Source: Candidatus Woesearchaeota archaeon (lineage in GTDB: Archaea; Nanobdellota; Nanobdellia; Woesearchaeales; GW2011-AR15). Taken from it: 64,000 nt of DNA. The stretch is from the NCBI GenBank assembly GCA_016935095.1, contig JAFGRO010000026.1:18248-82247 (forward strand), in the 5' to 3' direction. Positions 28,840-38,100 of this stretch are shown one piece after another. The notes under the pieces were generated by a model. That model was given only the letters and a program-made list of their open reading frames with translations, was not told the DNA's origin and did no database searches. Position 1 is the stretch's first letter. Each line of letters starts with the position of its first letter. A program made the position numbers and the translations under genes.

Positions 28840-29832
28840 ATGAAAAAAGAGGAGATTCTTAACTTAGTTAAAGCTACGAGGATTGACAGAACTCTCTTTG
28901 GGTTAAGCGCCTTGCTTATTCCTATTGCATATAATCCTATCTATAAGTTGGATTTAATCTTATTCTGTATCTGCTGTGTATTATTGTATTCTTTTTTTGG
29001 GATTCATAATGCAAAACAGGACAAAGATCATAACCTGCCGGGATATACAAACCTTGTTTTAATATTCTTTGTCATCTTGTCTTTTTTAATTGCACTATTT
29101 AATAAATCAATTTTAACAGCGGTGATTTTATACCTGTTTCTTGGTTTTTTCTACAATACTGTGTCAAGGAAAATTCTGCTCTTGGACAGTACTATTTTAA
29201 GCATGACCCATTACCTGCTTCCGATTTTGTTTTGTTGTTATTTTCTTGATATAGAATTTATGTTTTCAATGAAAATTGCAATTTATTTTTTCATAGTTTC
29301 CCTTTTCTATATGCCTTTAAAAAACATACGCGGATCTGCTGAAGATAAAAAGAGGGGCTATAAATCATTAACCACCTTGTATCCTAATGGGGCACAAATC
29401 ACCTTTTTTTTAATGGATATCTCCTTTGTTTTAATGACAATAAGTTACTTTATTTTTGATTTGGAGATAATTTACTTATTCTGTTTATTGATAATCTATT
29501 TATTCGAGAGAATAATGAAATATCTGGAATTTAAGGGAGAAAAAATCCTGCTGGCTAAAATATTCAGGGCAGTGGATATCTTCTTTTGTTCTGCATTTGT
29601 ACTTTCAAAAACAACAAATTTTGTTGTTGGCGTCCTGTCATTTCTGTTTTCATTCACTACTTTTTATTTTGTGGCAAGATATATGCGCATCAAGGGATAT
29701 ATCACAATTTCCTATTTATTAAGTTCAATTAAGGAGTTTCTTATGTGGGAAATTGATTATTTCAATACAGCATTATTATTTTTTTTATCAAATAAACAAA
29801 TGGCCAAGAAGTGGCACAATGGAAAAATATGA
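28840..29832 (+). CDS. UbiA-superfamily prenyltransferase-like integral membrane protein
   Basis: KATRIDRTLFGLSALLIPIAY...FGIHNAKQDKDHNLPGY...GFFYNTVSRK...LKNIRGSAEDKKRGYKSLTTLYP; multi-TM. Confidence 0.7.
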   Translation: MKKEEILNLVKATRIDRTLFGLSALLIPIAYNPIYKLDLILFCICCVLLYSFFGIHNAKQDKDHNLPGYTNLVLIFFVILSFLIALFNKSILTAVILYLFLGFFYNTVSRKILLLDSTILSMTHYLLPILFCCYFLDIEFMFSMKIAIYFFIVSLFYMPLKNIRGSAEDKKRGYKSLTTLYPNGAQITFFLMDISFVLMTISYFIFDLEIIYLFCLLIIYLFERIMKYLEFKGEKILLAKIFRAVDIFFCSAFVLSKTTNFVVGVLSFLFSFTTFYFVARYMRIKGYITISYLLSSIKEFLMWEIDYFNTALLFFLSNKQMAKKWHNGKI

Positions 29833-30982
29833 TGTAATTATTGTCGGGGCAGGAATAGCAGGCTGTGGATTAGCTTATAATCTGGGAAGGAGGGGTTATA
29901 AAAAAAAAATACTTGTTATTGATGAAAAAGAAATAGCTGCAAACAGGGCACATCGTATAAAAACAGTATTTAAAAAAATCATTAAAGAATATAATCTTCC
30001 TTATTATCATAAATACAAAACTCTTGTGTTTGCGAGCTATGAAGACCAGTTTAAAATTGAGTGCGAGCCATATTCAGTAGACTATGAAGATGCCTGCCAT
30101 CATCTCTTAAAAAACTCACAGGCTGAATTTAAAATAGAAAAGGCAATAGACCTTAATTCGGATTCGTTGATAACAAATAAAAATAAATATCGTTTTAATC
30201 TTTTGGTAGACTGTTCTGGAAGAGCTTTTTTTGTAAGAAAAAAATTCAATCTTCCTACTTCAAACAGATTCTGGCTTGCCAAACTAATGATAGCCGAGAA
30301 TAACAATAATATTAAAACAGATTGCATGTACTGGCTTACTGATGTAAAAGGATATTTTGAAGAATTCTGCCCGTATAAGGATCATATAGCTATAGGAGAT
30401 TACCAATATACTAATAAGATTGATTTTAATCTGATAAAGCCAGCTCAAAAATTATTAAGGCATAAATTTCTAAAAAAGTTGAAAATTATCAAACAATCAA
30501 GAGGCATTATTCCCAACAGCCCCCATTTCCCTTTATTTTTTAAAAAAAAATTCCTCTTTCTGGGAGACAGTTTTGGGAATTCCCCTACATCAAGTGCTTA
30601 TGGCAGCGATGCAATCCTAGAAACATCCAAAATGCTTTCTTATTGCATTGTTAATAACTGCCTGCATAAATACGAAAAAATGTGGAAAACCCGTTATCTG
30701 GAATCATATATTAGATATCTGGCTTTAAAATATGATTTACATCATAACTCTGCAATAATAAAAAAGATTAAAAACTACCCTGAAAAACATTCTCTTATGA
30801 AATTCTTTATGGAATATCCGGAAATGACTCTGAAATACTTAAAGGATCCAGGTTATGTCATAAAAGTCCCGAAAGAGTTCTTAAAAAAACACAAAAGCCC
30901 CTTTATCCAGAAAGTTTTCCGATTGTATTATTACCTGTTATTGCATACCAGGGCGTATCTTGAAAGCTTAAGAAGATTTTAA
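29819..30982 (+). CDS. FAD-dependent oxidoreductase, geranylgeranyl-reductase-like
   Basis: MEKYDVIIVGAGIAGCGLAYNLGRRGYKKKILVIDEKE; FLFLGDSFGNSPTSSAYGSDAILETSKML; overlaps the UbiA-like stop; ATG at 29819 chosen over the longer ORF. Confidence 0.8.
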   Translation: MEKYDVIIVGAGIAGCGLAYNLGRRGYKKKILVIDEKEIAANRAHRIKTVFKKIIKEYNLPYYHKYKTLVFASYEDQFKIECEPYSVDYEDACHHLLKNSQAEFKIEKAIDLNSDSLITNKNKYRFNLLVDCSGRAFFVRKKFNLPTSNRFWLAKLMIAENNNNIKTDCMYWLTDVKGYFEEFCPYKDHIAIGDYQYTNKIDFNLIKPAQKLLRHKFLKKLKIIKQSRGIIPNSPHFPLFFKKKFLFLGDSFGNSPTSSAYGSDAILETSKMLSYCIVNNCLHKYEKMWKTRYLESYIRYLALKYDLHHNSAIIKKIKNYPEKHSLMKFFMEYPEMTLKYLKDPGYVIKVPKEFLKKHKSPFIQKVFRLYYYLLLHTRAYLESLRRF

Positions 30983-30986
30983 AGGC

Positions 30987-32102
30987 TTATTCAAACTCAA
31001 CTATTGTTTTGAATTGGTTGCTTTCATCAATTTTAGATAAATTAAAATCCCTGCCGTAGACCGCATTAACAAAACCATTGAGAGAATAGGCAAAATAGTG
31101 AAATCTGTATTTACTTCTGGGGGGATATATAAAAGTGCATTTTAATTTCTTTGATTTTTCAAAGAATGGAGTGCCCCATCCAAGGGCACTTAAAAAATTC
31201 TTTAGAAAATTTATTTTCTCATCTTGTTTTTTAAAATTAGGCATAACCTTTAAAAAGACTCTTTCTGATGATGATTTCAGACTTTTTTCAACTGTATGTT
31301 TTAGATTAAAATAAATAAGTCTGTTTGCGATTATTGAAGGGAAATTAATATCTGTTGCAATAATTGATTTATTGACAAAATAATACTTGCCATAATTATC
31401 AATAAAAGCTTTTTTGAACTTCACAAGATCATAAAATGAAGAAAATTTTTCAGTATAATTTACATCTTCAGGGAAGTTTGTTTTTTCATATTCTTTAGTC
31501 TCACCATAATACATCTCTTTTTCAGGGAAGTATTCTTTACTGAAATTTTTATCTATAACAATTTCACAATAATCTGAATTAAAACAACATTTGGTTTTTT
31601 TAGCCTCAATATTTTCCTTAAGCAGGCTGCTTAATATTCCGGAGAGAAGACCCGAGTAGATATGGCCAATGCCGCATTTTCTGCAAATTATATTATCTTT
31701 TCCTCTTAAAACAATATGAAGATTTTTTTTGTCAAATTTTACTATATCTGTAATAGAGTATCCCAAAAAACTGAATTTTTCCAAAACTCTTTCAAAAAAA
31801 GTAAAACATATAGCTTTTGGCATTTTTCTGTTGAACATCTGTGATATAAATTTTACGCCAATATCTTTGCCGATTTTATAAAAGATTTCTTCTGTTTTTT
31901 TTTTTCCGAGTTTCTTTTCAACATTAATATGAATATCAACAAGAGGGTCTTCAAAAAAATATGCCATTCTCCTCTTGATTTCAAATAATCCAAAACCAAC
32001 ATAGAACTTATGTATGAGAATGCCCGGCTTGTCAATTACTACTGTGTTTGTATAAAAAAGTTTGTTTATTATTTTTTCTTTTAAACTAATGTGTTTTTTC
32101 AT
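30987..32102 (-). CDS. V4R-like (4-vinyl-reductase / small-molecule-binding) domain protein
   Basis: VGFGLFEIKRRMAYFF; GILSSLLKENIEAKKTKCCFNSDYCEIVID resembles the C-terminal Cys motif of V4R domains; sits in an operon with KaiC. Confidence 0.55.
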   Translation of the reverse strand: MKKHISLKEKIINKLFYTNTVVIDKPGILIHKFYVGFGLFEIKRRMAYFFEDPLVDIHINVEKKLGKKKTEEIFYKIGKDIGVKFISQMFNRKMPKAICFTFFERVLEKFSFLGYSITDIVKFDKKNLHIVLRGKDNIICRKCGIGHIYSGLLSGILSSLLKENIEAKKTKCCFNSDYCEIVIDKNFSKEYFPEKEMYYGETKEYEKTNFPEDVNYTEKFSSFYDLVKFKKAFIDNYGKYYFVNKSIIATDINFPSIIANRLIYFNLKHTVEKSLKSSSERVFLKVMPNFKKQDEKINFLKNFLSALGWGTPFFEKSKKLKCTFIYPPRSKYRFHYFAYSLNGFVNAVYGRDFNLSKIDESNQFKTIVEFE

Positions 32103-32125
32103 TGTTAGGTAAAAATAAAAAAAGC

Positions 32126-32833
32126 TTATTTTTTAAGTGTTATTCCCCTATCACTTATCTTAAAAGGCAGCGAAGAATCATATTGGTTGGTCCATCTCAT
32201 CTTAGGAATAAAAATTCGCCTTTCAATACTTCCAAAAGCGATATAATCCAGACTGATTTTTCCGTCAACCATGAATGATATTATGTGGTTGAATTCATTA
32301 GGGAATTTAGAATCTTTTTCCAGAATCAATAAAGTGGTTAAATCAGGTTTCCTGAATAATGAAAAAGATTCATTAACCACTTTTCTCATCAGGATCTTCT
32401 GGTGGATATGAGAGGTTGATATGCCAAAAGAATAAGTAAAGAACCCGTTGTAGCTGTCAATTACAAGGCGTTTCACATTGTTGTCTGATTCTATCTTATT
32501 AAATAAATCCTTGTAAATTTTTTCATAATCAGTATAATTAAAACACAGGATCTTAATTTTATTTTTTTTCTCGAATTCAATAATCTCCTTGCCAAAGCTT
32601 AAATTCATAATATTTCTGTCAATATTTTCTCTTGGTTCTTCAAGATTAATGTAAACTGATTTTTCACCTTTTTTTGCACCATCCAAAATAAAGTGTAATG
32701 CAAAAATTGATTTACCGACACCTGCAGGACCAGAGACCCCTATAATGCTGTTACGGGGAACACCTCCCTGAATCATTTTATCAATACCTGCTATTCCGGT
32801 ACTTATTCTTAAGATTTGGTTATTCTGTTTCAT
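32126..32833 (-). CDS. KaiC-like RecA-superfamily ATPase
   Basis: STGIAGIDKMIQGGVPRNSIIGVSGPAGVGKSIFALHFI; VKRLVIDSYNGFF; start moved to Met13 of the supplied ORF (SD GGGGAG). Confidence 0.88.
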   Translation of the reverse strand: MKQNNQILRISTGIAGIDKMIQGGVPRNSIIGVSGPAGVGKSIFALHFILDGAKKGEKSVYINLEEPRENIDRNIMNLSFGKEIIEFEKKNKIKILCFNYTDYEKIYKDLFNKIESDNNVKRLVIDSYNGFFTYSFGISTSHIHQKILMRKVVNESFSLFRKPDLTTLLILEKDSKFPNEFNHIISFMVDGKISLDYIAFGSIERRIFIPKMRWTNQYDSSLPFKISDRGITLKK

Positions 32834-32846
32834 ATTTCTCCCCTGT

Positions 32847-33149
32847 TTATATTTTAATTTTGTCGACAATATAAATGAAAATATCCTTGTATTTAGTCTT
32901 GATTTTTTGGCATGAGACTTCTTTTTTAGTGGTAATCTCTTTTCTTAATTCTCTTGGAATCAGGAAATATTTTGTGGCTTCATTTTTGCCCCTTAATGAA
33001 ATTCTTGATTTAATCATTGAAGCATCTTCTGCAAAAAGATGAATATGCTCCATGTTTCCTTTTAGTCTGAGAGCCTCGTCTTTATCAACACAAATCTCAT
33101 AAACCACTTTCCCGTCTTCCTGAAGCCTTGCGTTTAAAATCGTTCCCAT
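32847..33149 (-). CDS. Small conserved-looking protein in the KaiC operon
   Basis: SD AAAAGAGGTG upstream of ATG; ATKYFLIPRELRKE; directly upstream of the KaiC gene. Confidence 0.65.
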   Translation of the reverse strand: MGTILNARLQEDGKVVYEICVDKDEALRLKGNMEHIHLFAEDASMIKSRISLRGKNEATKYFLIPRELRKEITTKKEVSCQKIKTKYKDIFIYIVDKIKI

Positions 33150-33287
33150 TTGATTCCACCTCTTTTAGAGACTTTTTAATTTAATTCAAATTATATATTA
33201 CTGATTTATTGTCTTAACACAGTCACCCCTGATTAAAAAGAATATGAGGATAATATTTAAATCTTTTGGATAAATATTTTAAAAAAA

Positions 33288-33303
33288 TTAAAAAATTTTT
33301 TAA
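33288..33303. terminator. Perfect 16-bp A/T palindrome (TTAAAAAATTTTTTAA), possible U-tract terminator or promoter-proximal element
   Basis: Direct reading; lies in the gap downstream of 33364..33894 (-). Confidence 0.35.
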
Positions 33304-33363
33304 AAAAGTAGATTCCAGCTTCAGAATTATCCTATATCAAATTTTAATAATTATTTTGGCTAT

Positions 33364-33894
33364 TCAAGAATTCATCTCAACTACATTATCCACAAACATA
33401 TTAAGGTCTTTGATCAGTTCTTCACTGTCTTCTTTCAACGCAACAAAAATTGATTTTTTGTTCAATACCCTGATCTTGGTAATCAGGTTATGCACAAATT
33501 TTATCACAGAATTAATATCCTGGTAAACGACCAGGGTTGAGATTGTATCAAAAACAGCATTGTCACATTCCTTATTAGAAAGGGCTTCTGAGAATGCCAG
33601 ACTCAAGTCAGTTAAAACTGTAGGCGAGGACACAAATGAACAATTATCTACACCTTCAGGTGTTTGCACAGTAGCTGAAATAGCGTCCACAAAAAAAAAT
33701 TTATTTGCATCAATATTCAATGATTTAATATTCATTAATATTGTATTATACGGTTTGTTTAACGTTACATAACATATTTTATTGGAGATTTTGTCAATTT
33801 CAGTCAAAATCTGCTGTAAATTTTGAATATATTTATTTTTATTAGACACAACCAGAATTATCTGATGATTTGTCAACTCTTCACTTAAACTCAT
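33364..33894 (-). CDS. Degenerate KaiC/RecA-fold-like protein lacking a Walker A motif
   Basis: FVDAISATVQTPEGVDNCSFVSSPTVLTDLSLAFSEALSNKECDNAVFDTISTLVVYQDINSVIKFVHNL; paralogue of 28095..28637. Confidence 0.7.
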   Translation of the reverse strand: MSLSEELTNHQIILVVSNKNKYIQNLQQILTEIDKISNKICYVTLNKPYNTILMNIKSLNIDANKFFFVDAISATVQTPEGVDNCSFVSSPTVLTDLSLAFSEALSNKECDNAVFDTISTLVVYQDINSVIKFVHNLITKIRVLNKKSIFVALKEDSEELIKDLNMFVDNVVEMNS

Positions 33895-34015
33895 TTTTTC
33901 TCTTTTTTAATTATATTTATTTTTTCTCTGTATTTAATTCTTTCGCTATGAAAAAGACTATACCCCGGCTGCATAATTTGTCTAATTTTTTTGATTATTT
34001 TTCTTAAATTACCAA

Positions 34016-34028
34016 ACTATATAAATTT
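34016..34028 (-). promoter_or_regulatory. Putative TATA element for the minus-strand KaiC/V4R operon
   Basis: ACTATATAAATTT on + strand, about 120 bp upstream of the 33894 start. Confidence 0.5.
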
Positions 34029-34226
34029 TATTATATTTTATCCCTTTTTTATAATCCAGGGATAATTTTTATAATAGTTGTTAATAAAAAAGGTTAAAAA
34101 AACAACAATTTTAGCTATTGACTCTAAATTAGAAATATATGTCCTGAATAAATAAATTTGCCATGTTCTTTAAGAGCCGTGTTCTTAATAATTAGAGTTT
34201 TTATTTTTACTCTCTAGTAACTGGAA

Positions 34227-34239
34227 AAATTTATATAGT
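34227..34239 (+). promoter_or_regulatory. Putative TATA element for the plus-strand unit; further TTTATATA boxes near 34340 and 34420
   Basis: AAATTTATATAGT preceded by a purine-rich stretch (GGAAAA) in the largest noncoding gap of the window. Confidence 0.45.
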
Positions 34240-34585
34240 ATTTATTTTTGATTTTAATGCAGGGGAGTGATTTTATTACATGATTAAATTTAACTAGAAG
34301 GGAGAATATTTTTTTGCTTTGTTTTCTATACAAAAAATTTATATATTAAATGTTTATAGATATAAAATTATATCTTTTTTGATATAATTGATTGTTGTTT
34401 TCGTTGAAATAAAAGAAAATTTTATATATGATTTAATTCAATTAATTTGAATATAATATTATACTTAAAAAAATATAATAATCTGGAAGGATAGTTGTGT
34501 GTAAAGAGGGCAGGAAATTACAGTAGTCAGAAAAGACCTGGAACAGGAAATAATATCGCTTTTTAATAGAGACGTCACTATTCAA

Positions 34586-35116
34586 TTGAGCATTAACCAG
34601 ATTTCTAAAAAATTAAAAAAAGCATATCCCTATATAAATAAAAAGGTGATGGAATTTGTTAAACAGGGCATTCTTAAAAAGATAGCTGTCGGAAGGTCTT
34701 ATCTATGTTCTCTGAACTTAAAAAATGAGAAAGCAATTGTTTTATTGGCACTGAATGAGATAAATAAAAGAAATGTCTATCTGAAACAGGAGAATAATCT
34801 TAATATTGAAAAAATCTATGAAATAAAAAAAAGATTTAAGATATATACAATTCTTTTTTCACTGAATAAACTAATTTTTGTCCTTGACTATATTAATGAT
34901 AAGGATGCAATAATTAACCAGTTTCCTTCTGTAAAAAAATTTGATCCTATTTTTTTTGATAAAACGGCCTTTCACAGGGAATTAATCTCAAATAAGACTA
35001 TTTTAGAAAAACATGTCATAATTTATGCTTTTGAAAAATATTATGAAATAATACAGGAGATTGAGGAGGAGCTGTTCATTAAATACAGCCCCCTTTACAC
35101 ACAAAAATCCACGTAG
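34586..35116 (+). CDS. Helix-turn-helix protein, probable transcriptional regulator; start uncertain
   Basis: INQISKKLKKAYPYINKKVMEFVKQGILKKIAVGRSYLCSLNL; TTG start; the same frame stays open further upstream (VVRKDLEQEIISLFNRDVTIQ) with no ATG. Confidence 0.65.
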   Translation: MSINQISKKLKKAYPYINKKVMEFVKQGILKKIAVGRSYLCSLNLKNEKAIVLLALNEINKRNVYLKQENNLNIEKIYEIKKRFKIYTILFSLNKLIFVLDYINDKDAIINQFPSVKKFDPIFFDKTAFHRELISNKTILEKHVIIYAFEKYYEIIQEIEEELFIKYSPLYTQKST

Positions 35117-35154
35117 AATCAGATAAACTGTATTAGCCACGTAAACACAACACA

Positions 35155-38100
35155 ATGAAGAGGAAAAAAGTAGTTTTAGTACTAGAACTTATTTTATTAG
35201 TGTTTTTAATAGGATTAAGTGTATCTTCAGAATCAGGTTTAGTCCATACAGATAAATCAGAATACTTTATAGGGGAAAAAGTAAATATTAAAATTAGTCT
35301 GCATAATCTGACAGATACAAGATTAAGGATAGTTAACAGGGAAAAAACATACCAGTACTTTAATCCAGGAGAAAGTACCTTTTATATTCCTAAAATCAAA
35401 GGGACTCATGTAATTGAACTTTATAGACTCTCTTCTATGCTGGACAGCACTAATTTTTTTGTAATATCTAATGAACCTGACAGCAAAAACGCATCGAGCC
35501 AGAATAATTCCTCTCTTTCTGCTGAAACTTATGAAAATGAAACTGTTGGGGAGACTGAAGAATATCTAGAAGAAAACATAACTAAAGAATTACCACTACA
35601 TGAGGAAAACGGGACAGAAGAAAAAGCTCCTGTTATAACACTGGACAGGCAGGATTATGAGTTCGGAGAAACAGTCTTAATTAAGTTGGATTTAACACAT
35701 TTTGAAGATACGGGAAAACTAAAATTACGCATAATCTCTGCTCACTCTATTTACAACTTTTTTAGTACTCTGACCAATGAAATAAAATTCACACCGAAAA
35801 ATCCTGGCGAGTATGAGCTACAATTATTTTATGAAACTAAGTTATTTGAAAGTGAATCCTTCAGAATTTTGGGAGAAAAAGTTTTATGGGAAAATGAAAC
35901 AATTGATGAACCAGAAGATACTGAAATTGTTGATGCTGGTACTAAGGAAGATGATGTTTATGCTGTAGTTGAAACAGGGGAAAATATTTCTACAGGAGTT
36001 CCTGAAGAAAGAGAGGACATTGTGCTTGCGCAAGACAATAAAACAGAGGTGATTATCACCTCAAGGTCACAGATAAAAATCAGGGAGCCTGTTAAATGGA
36101 AAAAATCAGTAAAAACCAGAGAATTAAAAAGCTTTAACCTTGAGCTGCATAAAGATTCTCAGGAGATTACTGTTAAAAAAATTATCAACAATGAGGAAGA
36201 GAGCATACAGCCAGTTATTATTAAACATGGCCCACAATTATCAATTAAGAATTTAAGATCCATTGAAGATATAAACAACCTTGTCTTAAGCTTGTTATTC
36301 CCTGAAGAGGAGAAGGAAAGCATAAGCGTTGTGTTAGCAGAAAATGCAACGGAATATCTGGTTGAATATTACACAGAATCTCCTGTAGTTATAGAAGAGG
36401 ATGTGGGCTATGCTAAACGCGTTAGTATATCTGCTCCTGATGAACTTAATTATACAAATGTTATTTCTTACACAAATATTCCTGAAATTTTAACCATTGA
36501 ACAAAGCGAGGGTATTAAAATATACTGGGTAGAAAATAATACTTATATTGAGTATAAAGCATCAGATTTAGATAAAGATGGTATGCTTGATTATGTTGAA
36601 TGGATAACACCTCATTTATCAGAGCAGACATTTGAAATTTCTTTATTAATATTAAATGTGCAAAGCTATCCCAATGTGGGTGGCAACTGGACAGTAATGT
36701 TTGAGACAGTTGGCAGGGCAAATTTAACAATAACTGCAATAGACGGGACTAAATGGAGTAATATTAATATAAGTGAAGATAAGGATTTGAAATTTTTAGA
36801 AGTTAAGTGCGGCAACCAGGTATTAGATTATGAATGGATAAATAACTCTGTTCATGTACAGGATTATGAATGTGATGAGACAGGATATGAAATCAGTAAA
36901 GTATTGACAGGAGGAAATCACCATCTTATGTTTGAATTCGGCTCAGAAGTTGAGTTTGCGCATAATGATGCTGTCTTCGGAGTGATGTTATTTTGGAACG
37001 AGACAAGTGATGCGCCATCAGGCTGGAGTTGTGTGTCATGCAACCCGGGAGATCCATTCTACCAGAGATTTCCAAGAGGAAGTGATAATTATGGAGGAAC
37101 AGGCGGTGCAACTAATCACACTCACACAATAAGCTTAGTTAGTCATACACAGGGAGCTACTCAGAATGTAGGAGGTAGTGATAGCCAAAAATCATCTAAT
37201 ACCCATATACATCCAACAATAAGTTCAACGACAGTTACCCCAGGTACAAATATTCCTGTATTCAGAAATTTAAAAATTATCAGATATGACGGAGGCACTC
37301 CGGATGTAATTCCGGCAGGAGCTATTGCAATATTTAATGATACAATTCCCTCAGGATGGACAAGGTTTGCAGACCAGGATAATTATTTTGTAAGAGGTGA
37401 AGGTAATTTTAGCACAGGCGGCTCAAATACACACACACACGATGTTTCATATACTTTGGATGCATCTTCAGATACAGCTCTTGGTGCAGCTACTGGTCCT
37501 TCGATTGCTAATGCCTATCACACGCATTCTGTATCTGATAATAGTGCCAGCGCTTCTAATGTTCCTCCTTTTATTGAAGTAGTTTTTGCCAGGGCAGATT
37601 CAGATACAAGTGTTCCATTTGGGATGATTGCAATGTTAAATGCAACACCTGATGCAGATTGGATAGTAATTTCTGAAAACGGCGATGAATATTATGAAAG
37701 ATTTATAATTGGCAATTCGACTTATGGTGATAAAGGGGGCAGTTCAACAAATACCCATCCTAATCTGTCATCCATAACAAGTGGTCCAAGCTCAACAACT
37801 GATGATCAGACTGGAAGCACAGGTATGGCAGATGACGCTCATACACACAATGTAACTATTTCATTTTCAGCAGATACAAGCCTGCCACCTTATATTGATG
37901 TTTTATTTGGATATCTTGCAGATACAACAGGCCCTACTACAATTCTTGACAAACCCTCGGATGGACAGGCAGTCGGTAATACTACTTTTGTGGTTAATGC
38001 AAGTGTTACTGATGCTTATTCAGATGTTGATACTGTTATTTTTGAATACAGGGAAAATCCAAGCTATTCATGGACATTTGCGTGCTCTGATGCTGGTGAT

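Noticed and set aside
33266-33526. 86-aa + ORF
   Set aside because: Antisense to the degenerate KaiC gene and its A/T-rich downstream gap
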